A stretch of 7,660 nt of DNA from an uncultured Peptoniphilus sp. Its GTDB lineage: Bacteria > Bacillota > Clostridia > Tissierellales > Peptoniphilaceae. A program made the position numbers and the translations under genes. Below are positions 1 through 6,514 of the stretch, in pieces; the stretch's first letter is position 1, and each line of letters begins with the position of its first letter. The stretch lies in NCBI GenBank assembly GCA_946999425.1, contig CAMQDG010000063.1, positions 1 to 7,660 of the forward strand, written 5' to 3'. A model generated the notes under the pieces. The model saw nothing but the letters and a program-made list of their open reading frames with translations. It was not told the DNA's origin and ran no database searches.

Positions 1-1311
1 GGCCTTAGGACTGAAGCAAGTGAAAGATTTGAAAAGGGAATTGATTCAAATTTAGCAAAAGTTGCAGTAGATAGAGTTTGCCAATTAAGTGAAAAAATTT
101 CTTGTGCAAAAGTTGTTGATTCAGCTTTTGATGAAGGTCAAAAAGACAAAAAAGAAAAAAATATAAAGCTTAGGCTTTCAAAAACAAATAAATTAATAGG
201 AGAAGATTTAAGTCTTGAAGAAATTTCAAAAATCTTAAATAGATTGGAAATAGAAACAGAACTTTTTGATGAATATTTAATTGCCAAAGTTCCAAGTTTT
301 AGACTTGACATAGAGATAGAAGAAGACTTAATTGAAGAAGTTGCAAGAATTTATGGATACCATAACATAGAACCAAAACCTCTTTTCGGAGGTTTAACAG
401 TAGGTTCAAAACCTAAATTCAGAGATATTGAAAAAAGAGTTAAAGATATTTTAATGGCCTATGGCTATTCTGAGTTTATGACTTATTCTTTCGTAAGCCC
501 TTCAATTTTTAATAAGCTAAATTTAAAAGAAGATAATGAACTTAGAAAAGTTGTTAAAATAATAAATCCTCTTGGAGAGGAATATTCAATTATGAGAACC
601 ACTCTTGTTGCCAATATGCTCGAAGTTTTAAGTAAAAATTACAATAGAAATAATGAGAGAGCAGCAGGGTTTGAGTTTGGAAATACTTTTACTCCAAGCG
701 ATAAATTGCCTGAAGAAAGATTAAAATTAACAATAGGTTCTTACAACCAAGGAGATTTTTACAATATGAAAGAAATGATTTTAAAAGCTCTTTGGACTTT
801 AGGTATTGATGATTTAAGAGTAAAACCTTCCTCAGTTGAATATTTGCATCCAGGAAGAAGTGCAGATCTTTATAAGGACGATATTTATTTAGGAAGCTTT
901 GGAGAAGTTCATCCAAGTGTTTTGGAAAAATATTCAATTAAAGCAGGAGCCTTAGTGGGAGAATTTGAATTTAATAAATTTGTAGAACTAAGCAAAGAAA
1001 ATAGATTGTATAAAGAACTTCCAAAGTATCCTTCTATGAAAAGAGATTTTGCTTTTATTTTAGATAGGGATGTAAGCTCTGAAGAAATAGAAGATGTTGC
1101 TAAGAAATATGGCAAAAAAATTCTTGAAGATTTTAATGTTTTCGATATTTATACAGGAAAGGGTATAGAAGACGGAAAGAAGAGTATAGCATTTTCTCTA
1201 ATATTTAGGGCGAATGACAGGACGCTTACAGATTCAGAAGTTGAAAAAATTTCCGATAAAATAGTTCAAGAAATAAAAGAAAATTTCAAGGCTAAATTAA
1301 GGGGTGAATAA
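1..1311 (+). CDS. pheT: Phenylalanyl-tRNA synthetase beta subunit, C-terminal 436 residues (5' partial)
   Basis: This is the beta subunit of the cytoplasmic alpha2-beta2 PheRS, which with PheS charges tRNA-Phe. The reading frame is open from base 1, so the gene starts upstream; a TTG at 244 only mimics a start. Fragment residues 2-15 (LRTEASERFEKGID) match the end of the B3/B4 editing region. A B5 domain follows at about 50-123, with the acidic SFRLDIEIEEDLIEEVARIY segment at about 99-118. A catalytic-like core (B6/B7) spans about 130-335 and includes NPLGEEYSIMRTTL near 189. The last ~98 residues are the FDX-ACB (B8) tRNA anticodon-binding domain, starting near ELPKYPSMKRDFAF and containing FRANDRTLTD. 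Bacterial PheT is about 800 residues, so the N-terminal ~45% (EMAP-like tRNA-binding domain, B1, most of B3/B4) is missing only because of the window edge. pheS is expected just upstream. No frameshift or lost motif is visible. Confidence 0.97.
   Translation, partial: GLRTEASERFEKGIDSNLAKVAVDRVCQLSEKISCAKVVDSAFDEGQKDKKEKNIKLRLSKTNKLIGEDLSLEEISKILNRLEIETELFDEYLIAKVPSFRLDIEIEEDLIEEVARIYGYHNIEPKPLFGGLTVGSKPKFRDIEKRVKDILMAYGYSEFMTYSFVSPSIFNKLNLKEDNELRKVVKIINPLGEEYSIMRTTLVANMLEVLSKNYNRNNERAAGFEFGNTFTPSDKLPEERLKLTIGSYNQGDFYNMKEMILKALWTLGIDDLRVKPSSVEYLHPGRSADLYKDDIYLGSFGEVHPSVLEKYSIKAGALVGEFEFNKFVELSKENRLYKELPKYPSMKRDFAFILDRDVSSEEIEDVAKKYGKKILEDFNVFDIYTGKGIEDGKKSIAFSLIFRANDRTLTDSEVEKISDKIVQEIKENFKAKLRGE
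376..395 (+). repeat. Perfect 7-bp inverted repeat inside pheT
   Basis: AAACCTC (376-382) and GAGGTTT (389-395) are exact inverted repeats separated by TTTTCG. The RNA could form a 7-bp stem, or 8 bp with a closing U-G pair. It lies within pheT codons for PLFGG, just after the B5 domain. No T-run follows, so it is not an intrinsic terminator. It may be incidental to codon choice. Confidence 0.35.
1299..1307 (+). promoter_or_regulatory. Strong ribosome binding site for zapA
   Basis: AAGGGGTGA lies over the last codons of pheT, 9 bases before the ATG at 1317. It is a close match to the anti-Shine-Dalgarno complement and fixes the zapA start, which is only 5 bases beyond the pheT stop. A later in-frame ATG (MSFYVV) would remove the first beta strand of the ZapA head and has no comparable site. 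Confidence 0.8.
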
Positions 1312-1316
1312 GTCTC

Positions 1317-1859
1317 ATGAAAAAGACGAAGGTAGTAATTGATGATATGAGTTTTTATGTTGTTGGAAATGACAACCCGGAATATGTAAAAACTCTTGCC
1401 CGAGAACTTGATGAAAAAATAAAAGAAGTTAAAGGTAACAATTTTAGGCTGAATCAAACTCAAGCTTTAATTTTGGCTTCTCTTAATATTTTAGATTCTT
1501 CAAATAGAGAAAATGACATTGAAATAAGAGCAAAGAACTTGTCTAAAGATCAAGAAGCAGTGAAGAAACAATTAGAAGAATTGGAAAGATTGAAAAAAGA
1601 ATTGGAACTGTCTAAAAAGAGTACAAGTGTTTTAGAAAAGCAACTAAAAAAATCTAATGAAGAACTTTTAGGCCAAAAAGAGGAAAATAAAAGTCTTTCA
1701 CAAAATATGAATTTAAAAAATTCTGAAATAAATGATTTAAAAGAAGAAATTAGAAAACTTGAAAATGAAAAAAATAAATTGAGTGATAAAATCTATGAAA
1801 ATCAGAAAGAAATCATTGATTTAAGTAGACAAATAGAGATTTTGTCAAATGAAAATTGA
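1317..1859 (+). CDS. zapA: ZapA-family cell division protein with long C-terminal coiled coil
   Basis: ZapA is a cytosolic protein that binds FtsZ and promotes bundling of its filaments at the division ring. Residues 1-63 have the ZapA head: a beta-strand start (KTKVVIDDMSFYVVG), then the family motif NPEYVKTLARELDEKI (20-35), then the helix LNQTQALILASLNILD (45-60). From about 64 to 176 the protein is a proline-free, Lys/Glu/Leu-rich heptad-like helix, predicted as one long coiled coil. At 180 residues it is well above the usual 85-110 for ZapA. It contains no Cys or Trp and only one Pro (P21). There is no signal peptide or membrane segment. It lies 5 bases after pheT and overlaps the U32 gene by 11 bases, so all three are probably co-transcribed. 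Placement after pheT is common in Bacillota. The head assignment is strong; the role of the extended tail is unknown. Confidence 0.9.
   Translation: MKKTKVVIDDMSFYVVGNDNPEYVKTLARELDEKIKEVKGNNFRLNQTQALILASLNILDSSNRENDIEIRAKNLSKDQEAVKKQLEELERLKKELELSKKSTSVLEKQLKKSNEELLGQKEENKSLSQNMNLKNSEINDLKEEIRKLENEKNKLSDKIYENQKEIIDLSRQIEILSNEN
1828..1846 (+). promoter_or_regulatory. Possible hairpin presenting a weak ribosome binding site at the zapA/U32 junction
   Basis: GACAAA (1828-1833) and TTTGTC (1841-1846) are perfect inverted repeats with a 7-base loop, TAGAGAT. The loop holds the only Shine-Dalgarno-like bases (AGAGA, 1835-1839) ahead of the U32 ATG at 1849, and the stem ends 2 bases before that ATG. 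The stem has only two G-C pairs and would be weak, and it lies within zapA codons. A role in modulating U32 translation is inference; chance is a fair alternative in such AT-rich DNA. Confidence 0.3.
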
Positions 1860-4143
1860 GCTACTTTCTCCCGCAGGAAATTTTGAATCTTTAATAAGTG
1901 CTGTAAATGCCGGAGCAGATGCAGTTTATTTAGGGGCAAAATCTTTTAGTGCCAGGGCAAGTGCCGCAAATTTTACTGATGAAGAAATACTTGAAGGGGT
2001 AAAATTTGCTCATTTAAGATCTGTAAAAGTCTATGTAACTGTAAATATTTTGTTGTCTGATCAAGAATTTAAAGATGCAATAGAATTAGTAGAATTTTTA
2101 TATAGAGCCGGAGTTGATGGAATAATAGTCCAAGATCCGGCTCTTGGATTATATATTAAGGGTAAATTTAAAAATCTTGAGGTCCATGCTTCAACCCAAA
2201 TGACTATAAATAATTATTATGGGGGAAAATTTTTAAAAAATTTAAATTTTGACAGACTTGTTCTTGCAAGAGAAACAAGTTTAAATGAAATAAAAAAAAT
2301 AAAAGAATTAAGTATTGACATTGAACATTTTATTCATGGAGCCCTTTGCGTTTCTTATAGCGGACAATGTCTTATGAGTTCTATGATTGGTGGGAGAAGT
2401 GGAAATAGGGGAGATTGTGCTCAAGCATGTAGAAAGCCCTATGAAATTTTAAATAAAAATAAAAGCCCTATAAGTCAAAAAGGATATTTTATAAGTCCCA
2501 TGGATTTACAAAGTTTTACAAATCTTGAAACTTTAATAAAATCCGGTGTTAATTCCCTTAAAATTGAAGGGAGAATGAAAAATAGCAGATATACTTATCA
2601 AATAGTTAAGTCCTATAGAAAAGCTCTTGATAAAAAATTAGATGAAGGGGAAATCAATAAATCGAAAGAAATATTTAACAGAGAATGGACAAAGGGGATT
2701 CCCTTTGGTGCTTTTGGATCTGATTTTGTAGCTATAGATAGACCAGACAACAGGGGAATTGAAATAGGGAAAATTATAAAAAAAGTTAAAGATGGATATA
2801 TTATAGATTTTTATAATGATGTAAATAAGGGAGACTCCTGTGAATTTATAGGAGATAAAAAATTTACTTTAACAATGTTTGATAATTTCAAAAGGGGACA
2901 AAACTTTTTTAAAACTAAGAGAAACTTAGAAATAGGAAAAGTAATAAGAAGGCTTACAAATATAAAATTAAATGAAAGCCTTGATGAAGAAATTAAAAAA
3001 TCTTATAAAAAAATCCCTATCTCCTTTAATATAGAATTAAGAGAAAATAAAAATCCTATAATAAAGGTTGAAACAGAGGAAAAAGAAATTTTATATCAGG
3101 GATATAAAATTATAGAAAGCGCAAAAAAATCTCCCATAAGTAGAGAAAATGTAGAAGAAAGTTTTTCCAAATTAAATAATACTGACTTTAGATTATCTTC
3201 GATAAATATTAAAATGGACAATAATATTTTTATTCCTATTTCTTATTTAAATGAACTTAGAAGAGAGGCACTTAAAAAGTTTGAAGACATATTTACAAAT
3301 AGAGAAATAGATATTAAAAATTATGATCTTGAATTTAAAAATAGAAAGAAGGATAATAAAAAACTTATTCTTGAGCTTAAAAGTACAAAAGATTTTGAAA
3401 AAATAAACTTCGAAAATATAGATTATATATATTTAGATTTAAAATTCATAGACAAAAAAGAAATTTTTAAGTTTAAAAATAAAATTTTTATAGTTCTACC
3501 AACAATTTTAGATTCAAAACAGCTGGAAAATGCAAAAGAAAAAATTGAAAAAATAGATATAGCTGGCATAGTTATATCTAATTTATCCCAAATAGAGATT
3601 TTTAAAAATTATAAAGGAAAAAAACATGGAGATATAGGTTTAAATGTCTTTAATTCTTATACAGGAGAATTTCTTTTAAACAACTTAAATTCCATAACCC
3701 TATCACCAGAAATGAACTATGAACAAATAAAAAATTTAAAAGTTAAGGGCAATCTTGAATCTATTGTTTATGGGTTTATACCTGCTATGACCATGGAACA
3801 TTGTCCAAATTCAATTATAAAAAAATGTAAGGATAGTAAGGAGTGCCAATCATGTTCTTACAGCGGTTTGCATTATTTAAGAGATACAAAAGATGTAGAT
3901 TTTCCTTTTGAAAGATTAAATAAAAAGACAATTATTTATAACTCTTATCCGATTTTTTATTCTAATGAAAGGCTTACAGAATTTGTGCCATATAGGAGAA
4001 TAATAAGAAGTTTTGAAGATTATGATACAATAAATAAAATAACTTATGCTTTTAAAACAAATAATTTTAATGGATTAACTGAAGAACTTAAAGATAAATT
4101 TATTAATGTTACTAAAGGCCATTACAACAGAGGAGTAATATGA
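1849..4143 (+). CDS. U32-family (DUF3656) protein, probable RlhA-like Fe-S RNA hydroxylase
   Basis: Databases call such proteins U32 peptidases, but characterised relatives are Fe-S hydroxylases: RlhA makes 5-hydroxycytidine in 23S rRNA, TrhP acts on tRNA wobble uridine, and UbiU/UbiV act on quinones. The N-terminus KIELLSPAGNFESL begins a TIM-barrel-like domain (about 1-300). The U32 signature FIHGALCVSYSGQC starts at 161, followed by NRGDCAQACRKPYE (186-199). C167, C174, C190 and C194 are the likely [4Fe-4S] ligands, and the NRG-C-AQ-x-C pattern resembles RlhA more than TrhP. A beta-rich segment covers about 302-370. A DUF3656 region at about 387-480 ends in FIPISYLNELRREALKKFE. A second, diverged barrel-like half (about 505-735) carries C652, C660, C666 and C669. 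Length (764) fits the long clostridial type. The start overlaps zapA by 11 bases and is set by family homology rather than by a strong ribosome binding site; the stop overlaps mutS2 by 4. Family assignment is firm; the substrate (rRNA, tRNA or other) is inferred. Confidence 0.9.
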   Translation: MKIELLSPAGNFESLISAVNAGADAVYLGAKSFSARASAANFTDEEILEGVKFAHLRSVKVYVTVNILLSDQEFKDAIELVEFLYRAGVDGIIVQDPALGLYIKGKFKNLEVHASTQMTINNYYGGKFLKNLNFDRLVLARETSLNEIKKIKELSIDIEHFIHGALCVSYSGQCLMSSMIGGRSGNRGDCAQACRKPYEILNKNKSPISQKGYFISPMDLQSFTNLETLIKSGVNSLKIEGRMKNSRYTYQIVKSYRKALDKKLDEGEINKSKEIFNREWTKGIPFGAFGSDFVAIDRPDNRGIEIGKIIKKVKDGYIIDFYNDVNKGDSCEFIGDKKFTLTMFDNFKRGQNFFKTKRNLEIGKVIRRLTNIKLNESLDEEIKKSYKKIPISFNIELRENKNPIIKVETEEKEILYQGYKIIESAKKSPISRENVEESFSKLNNTDFRLSSINIKMDNNIFIPISYLNELRREALKKFEDIFTNREIDIKNYDLEFKNRKKDNKKLILELKSTKDFEKINFENIDYIYLDLKFIDKKEIFKFKNKIFIVLPTILDSKQLENAKEKIEKIDIAGIVISNLSQIEIFKNYKGKKHGDIGLNVFNSYTGEFLLNNLNSITLSPEMNYEQIKNLKVKGNLESIVYGFIPAMTMEHCPNSIIKKCKDSKECQSCSYSGLHYLRDTKDVDFPFERLNKKTIIYNSYPIFYSNERLTEFVPYRRIIRSFEDYDTINKITYAFKTNNFNGLTEELKDKFINVTKGHYNRGVI
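4129..4135 (+). promoter_or_regulatory. Ribosome binding site for mutS2
   Basis: AGAGGAG lies within the last codons of the U32 gene and ends only 4 bases before the mutS2 ATG at 4140, a rather tight spacing. The ATG shares bases with the upstream TGA (ATGA, 4140-4143). This arrangement is typical of translational coupling, in which the terminating ribosome helps start the next gene. Confidence 0.65.
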
Positions 4144-6506
4144 AAATTTTAAAATCTCATAAAACTTTAGAATTTGATAAAATTTTAGAAAAGTTAAAAA
4201 ACATGTGTGAATCAGAGCTTGGAAGAGATTTAGTAAATGAAGAAAAAATCTTAACCGATTTAAGGGCTATAAAAAAAGCACAAGAGGAAACAAGTGAGGG
4301 ACTTAATTTAATTTCCAAAAGAGGAAATCCACCCTTATTCGGAATTACAAATATACATGATTTTATGAGAAGAGTTGAACTTGGCGGGAGCCTTTCTCCT
4401 CAAAGTTTACTTAGAGTTTCTGATTTTTTAAGAGTTTCAAGAATTTTGAAAAAATATATATTTACCGATGATGACGATTTATCTATAAATAATATTTCAA
4501 ATTTAGCAGAAAATTTATATGTAAATAAAAATATCGAAGAAATAATTAACAATGCTATCATATCTGAAAATGAAATTTCTGATAACGCTTCATCAAGATT
4601 GGCTACCATTAGAAGAACAATGACAAATAAAAAAGTTGCAATAAGAGACAAACTTTCATCGATAGTATCAGGAAATGAAGATTCCAAGTATTTACAGGAC
4701 AACATAATAACCATGAGAGAAGGACGGTATGTTGTGCCGGTAAAAACTGAAAATAAAGGAAAGATAAAGGGATTAGTTCATGACTTAAGTTCCTCGGGAG
4801 CAACAGTTTATATTGAACCTATGGCAGTTGTAAATTTAAATAATGAGCTTAAAGAACTGGAATCAAAAGAAAGAGAAGAAATTGAAAGAATATTAAAAGA
4901 GCTTTCAGAAAAAGTTGCTGAGTATTCCCATCAAATTGCTGCCAACCAATATATTTTAAAAGAATTGGACTTTATCTTTGCAAAAGCTAAACTTTCCATA
5001 GAAATGGATGGAATAGAACCTATTTTTAATGAGAATAAAATTGTAGATTTAATAGGGGCAAGGCATCCACTTCTTGATAAAAATAAAATTGTGCCTATTG
5101 ACATAAGTATTGGCGAAAATTGGACGAGTTTAATAATTACAGGACCAAACACTGGAGGTAAAACCGTAACACTAAAAACTTTGGGGCTTTTAAGTTTAAT
5201 GGGACAATTTGGCTTGCATATACCAGCAAAGGGAAATTCAAAGTTAAGCATATTTCACAGAATTTTTGCTGATATAGGAGATGAGCAATCTATTGAGCAA
5301 AGTCTTTCAACTTTTTCAGCCCACATGGTAAACATAGTGGATATTTTAAAGAATGCAGATGAAGACTCTCTTGTACTTTTTGATGAACTTGGTGCAGGAA
5401 CAGATCCAACAGAAGGGGCAGCTCTTGCTCGAGCAATAATGGATCATATGTTGGAGAAAAAAATCCGGTGCGTATCCACAACTCATTATAATCAATTAAA
5501 AATTTATGCCTTAACAAGTCCTGGAGTGCAAAATGCTTCCATGGAATTTAACGTTGAAACTCTTTCTCCGACCTTTAAGCTAATTATAGGAATTCCAGGA
5601 AAGAGCAATGCCTTTGAAATTTCAAAAAGGCTTGGTTTAAGTGAAGAAATTATTAATCTTGCAAAAACTTTTGTAAGCAATGACAATATTGAATTTGAAA
5701 AAGTTCTTCAATCTATTGAAGAAGACAGAAGTCAGCTTGAAAAAAATAAAAGTCAAATTGAGATTTATAAAGAAGAAATAGAAAAGCAAAATGAAAGACT
5801 TGATAAAGAGCTTTTAAAAATACAAAAAGAAAAAGAAAAGATTTTAAAAGATGCAAAGATTGAAGCTTCGAGAATTTTAAAAAGAGCAAAAGAAGATTCT
5901 GAACTTGCTTTAAGTCAAATAAAAGATGTAGTTTCAGAAGTAAAAAAAGATCAAGCAAGAAGATTACAAGAATCACAAGATATAATTCGGGATAATATAA
6001 AGGCAACGAGCATAAATAGTGAAAAAATTGAAATAAAAAATGCACAAAAACCAATTACAAAAGTAATAATAGGCGATAGTGTTAGGGTAAATTCTCTAAA
6101 TGCAGAGGGAATAATCTTAGAACTTCCTGATCAAAATGAAAATGTGCTTGTTCAAGTGGGAATGCTGAAAATGAAAGTTCCTAAAAATTCTTTAATAAGC
6201 ATAGAAGATAAAAAAGACTTGTCAAATAAAACAAAAAATATAATAAAGAGTAAAAGCTCAACCATTAAAACGGAAATAGATATAAGAGGTAATAATTTTC
6301 ATGAAGCAAAACCACTTGTAGATAAATATTTAGATGATGCTTACCTTTCAGGTCTTAAATCTGTTAGAATTATTCATGGAAAGGGAACAGGAGTCCTTAG
6401 AGAAAAACTTCGTGATTATTTAAAGAAAAATAAGTACATTAAAGAAATGTATGACGCTCCATACAACGAGGGAGGTATGGGAGCAAGTATTATAACTTTT
6501 AAGTGA
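4140..6506 (+). CDS. mutS2: MutS2 ATPase with C-terminal Smr domain
   Basis: MutS2 is a MutS paralogue without the mismatch-recognition domain. In Bacillus subtilis it binds collided ribosomes and helps split them for rescue; in Helicobacter and Thermus it was linked to suppression of recombination. The 788 residues match the usual ~780-790. The N-terminal half has the core and clamp helices with REGRYVVPVK (193-202). The ABC-type ATPase follows: Walker A GPNTGGKT (335-342), signature-region SLSTFSAHM (388-396), Walker B LVLFDELGAGTDP (411-423, D415/E416) and the switch STTHY (446-450). A charged coiled coil spans about 515-620 and a KOW-like beta domain about 642-685. The Smr domain (about 711-788) has IDIRG (713-717), HGKGTG (746-751) and the typical ending GGMGASIITFK. 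All ATPase motifs are intact, so the protein should be active. It has no signal peptide and is cytosolic. The start at the ATGA overlap gives the expected N-terminus (LEFDKILEKL). Confidence 0.97.
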   Translation: MKILKSHKTLEFDKILEKLKNMCESELGRDLVNEEKILTDLRAIKKAQEETSEGLNLISKRGNPPLFGITNIHDFMRRVELGGSLSPQSLLRVSDFLRVSRILKKYIFTDDDDLSINNISNLAENLYVNKNIEEIINNAIISENEISDNASSRLATIRRTMTNKKVAIRDKLSSIVSGNEDSKYLQDNIITMREGRYVVPVKTENKGKIKGLVHDLSSSGATVYIEPMAVVNLNNELKELESKEREEIERILKELSEKVAEYSHQIAANQYILKELDFIFAKAKLSIEMDGIEPIFNENKIVDLIGARHPLLDKNKIVPIDISIGENWTSLIITGPNTGGKTVTLKTLGLLSLMGQFGLHIPAKGNSKLSIFHRIFADIGDEQSIEQSLSTFSAHMVNIVDILKNADEDSLVLFDELGAGTDPTEGAALARAIMDHMLEKKIRCVSTTHYNQLKIYALTSPGVQNASMEFNVETLSPTFKLIIGIPGKSNAFEISKRLGLSEEIINLAKTFVSNDNIEFEKVLQSIEEDRSQLEKNKSQIEIYKEEIEKQNERLDKELLKIQKEKEKILKDAKIEASRILKRAKEDSELALSQIKDVVSEVKKDQARRLQESQDIIRDNIKATSINSEKIEIKNAQKPITKVIIGDSVRVNSLNAEGIILELPDQNENVLVQVGMLKMKVPKNSLISIEDKKDLSNKTKNIIKSKSSTIKTEIDIRGNNFHEAKPLVDKYLDDAYLSGLKSVRIIHGKGTGVLREKLRDYLKKNKYIKEMYDAPYNEGGMGASIITFK

Positions 6507-6509
6507 GGA
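6503..6509 (+). promoter_or_regulatory. Ribosome binding site for argS
   Basis: GTGAGGA spans the mutS2 stop codon (TGA, 6504-6506) and lies 5 bases before the argS ATG at 6515. With only 8 bases between the two genes there is no room for a promoter or terminator, so argS is most simply read as part of the same transcript. Confidence 0.65.
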
Positions 6510-6514
6510 AAATT

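Noticed and set aside
244..1311. A pheT start at the TTG at 244
   Set aside because: The same frame is open back to base 1 and encodes recognisable PheT sequence (LRTEASERFEKGID), so the TTG is an internal Leu codon.
1849..4143. Annotation of the U32 gene as a secreted collagenase or protease
   Set aside because: There is no signal peptide, and the conserved residues are a Cys set matching Fe-S hydroxylases of the U32 family. The peptidase label is historical.
4931..5251. Minus-strand open frame of about 106 codons opposite the MutS2 ATPase region
   Set aside because: It lies wholly within a well-supported gene, resembles no family I recognise, and has no upstream translation signal.
5713..6054. 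Minus-strand open frame rich in Leu and Phe, looking like a small membrane protein
   Set aside because: It is antisense to the Lys/Glu-rich coiled coil of mutS2; AAA/GAA codons read backwards give Phe/Leu/Ser. It has no ribosome binding site or independent support.
4140..6506. Annotation of mutS2 as the mismatch-repair gene mutS
   Set aside because: The N-terminal mismatch-recognition domain is absent, while the MutS2-specific coiled coil, KOW-like region and C-terminal Smr domain are present.
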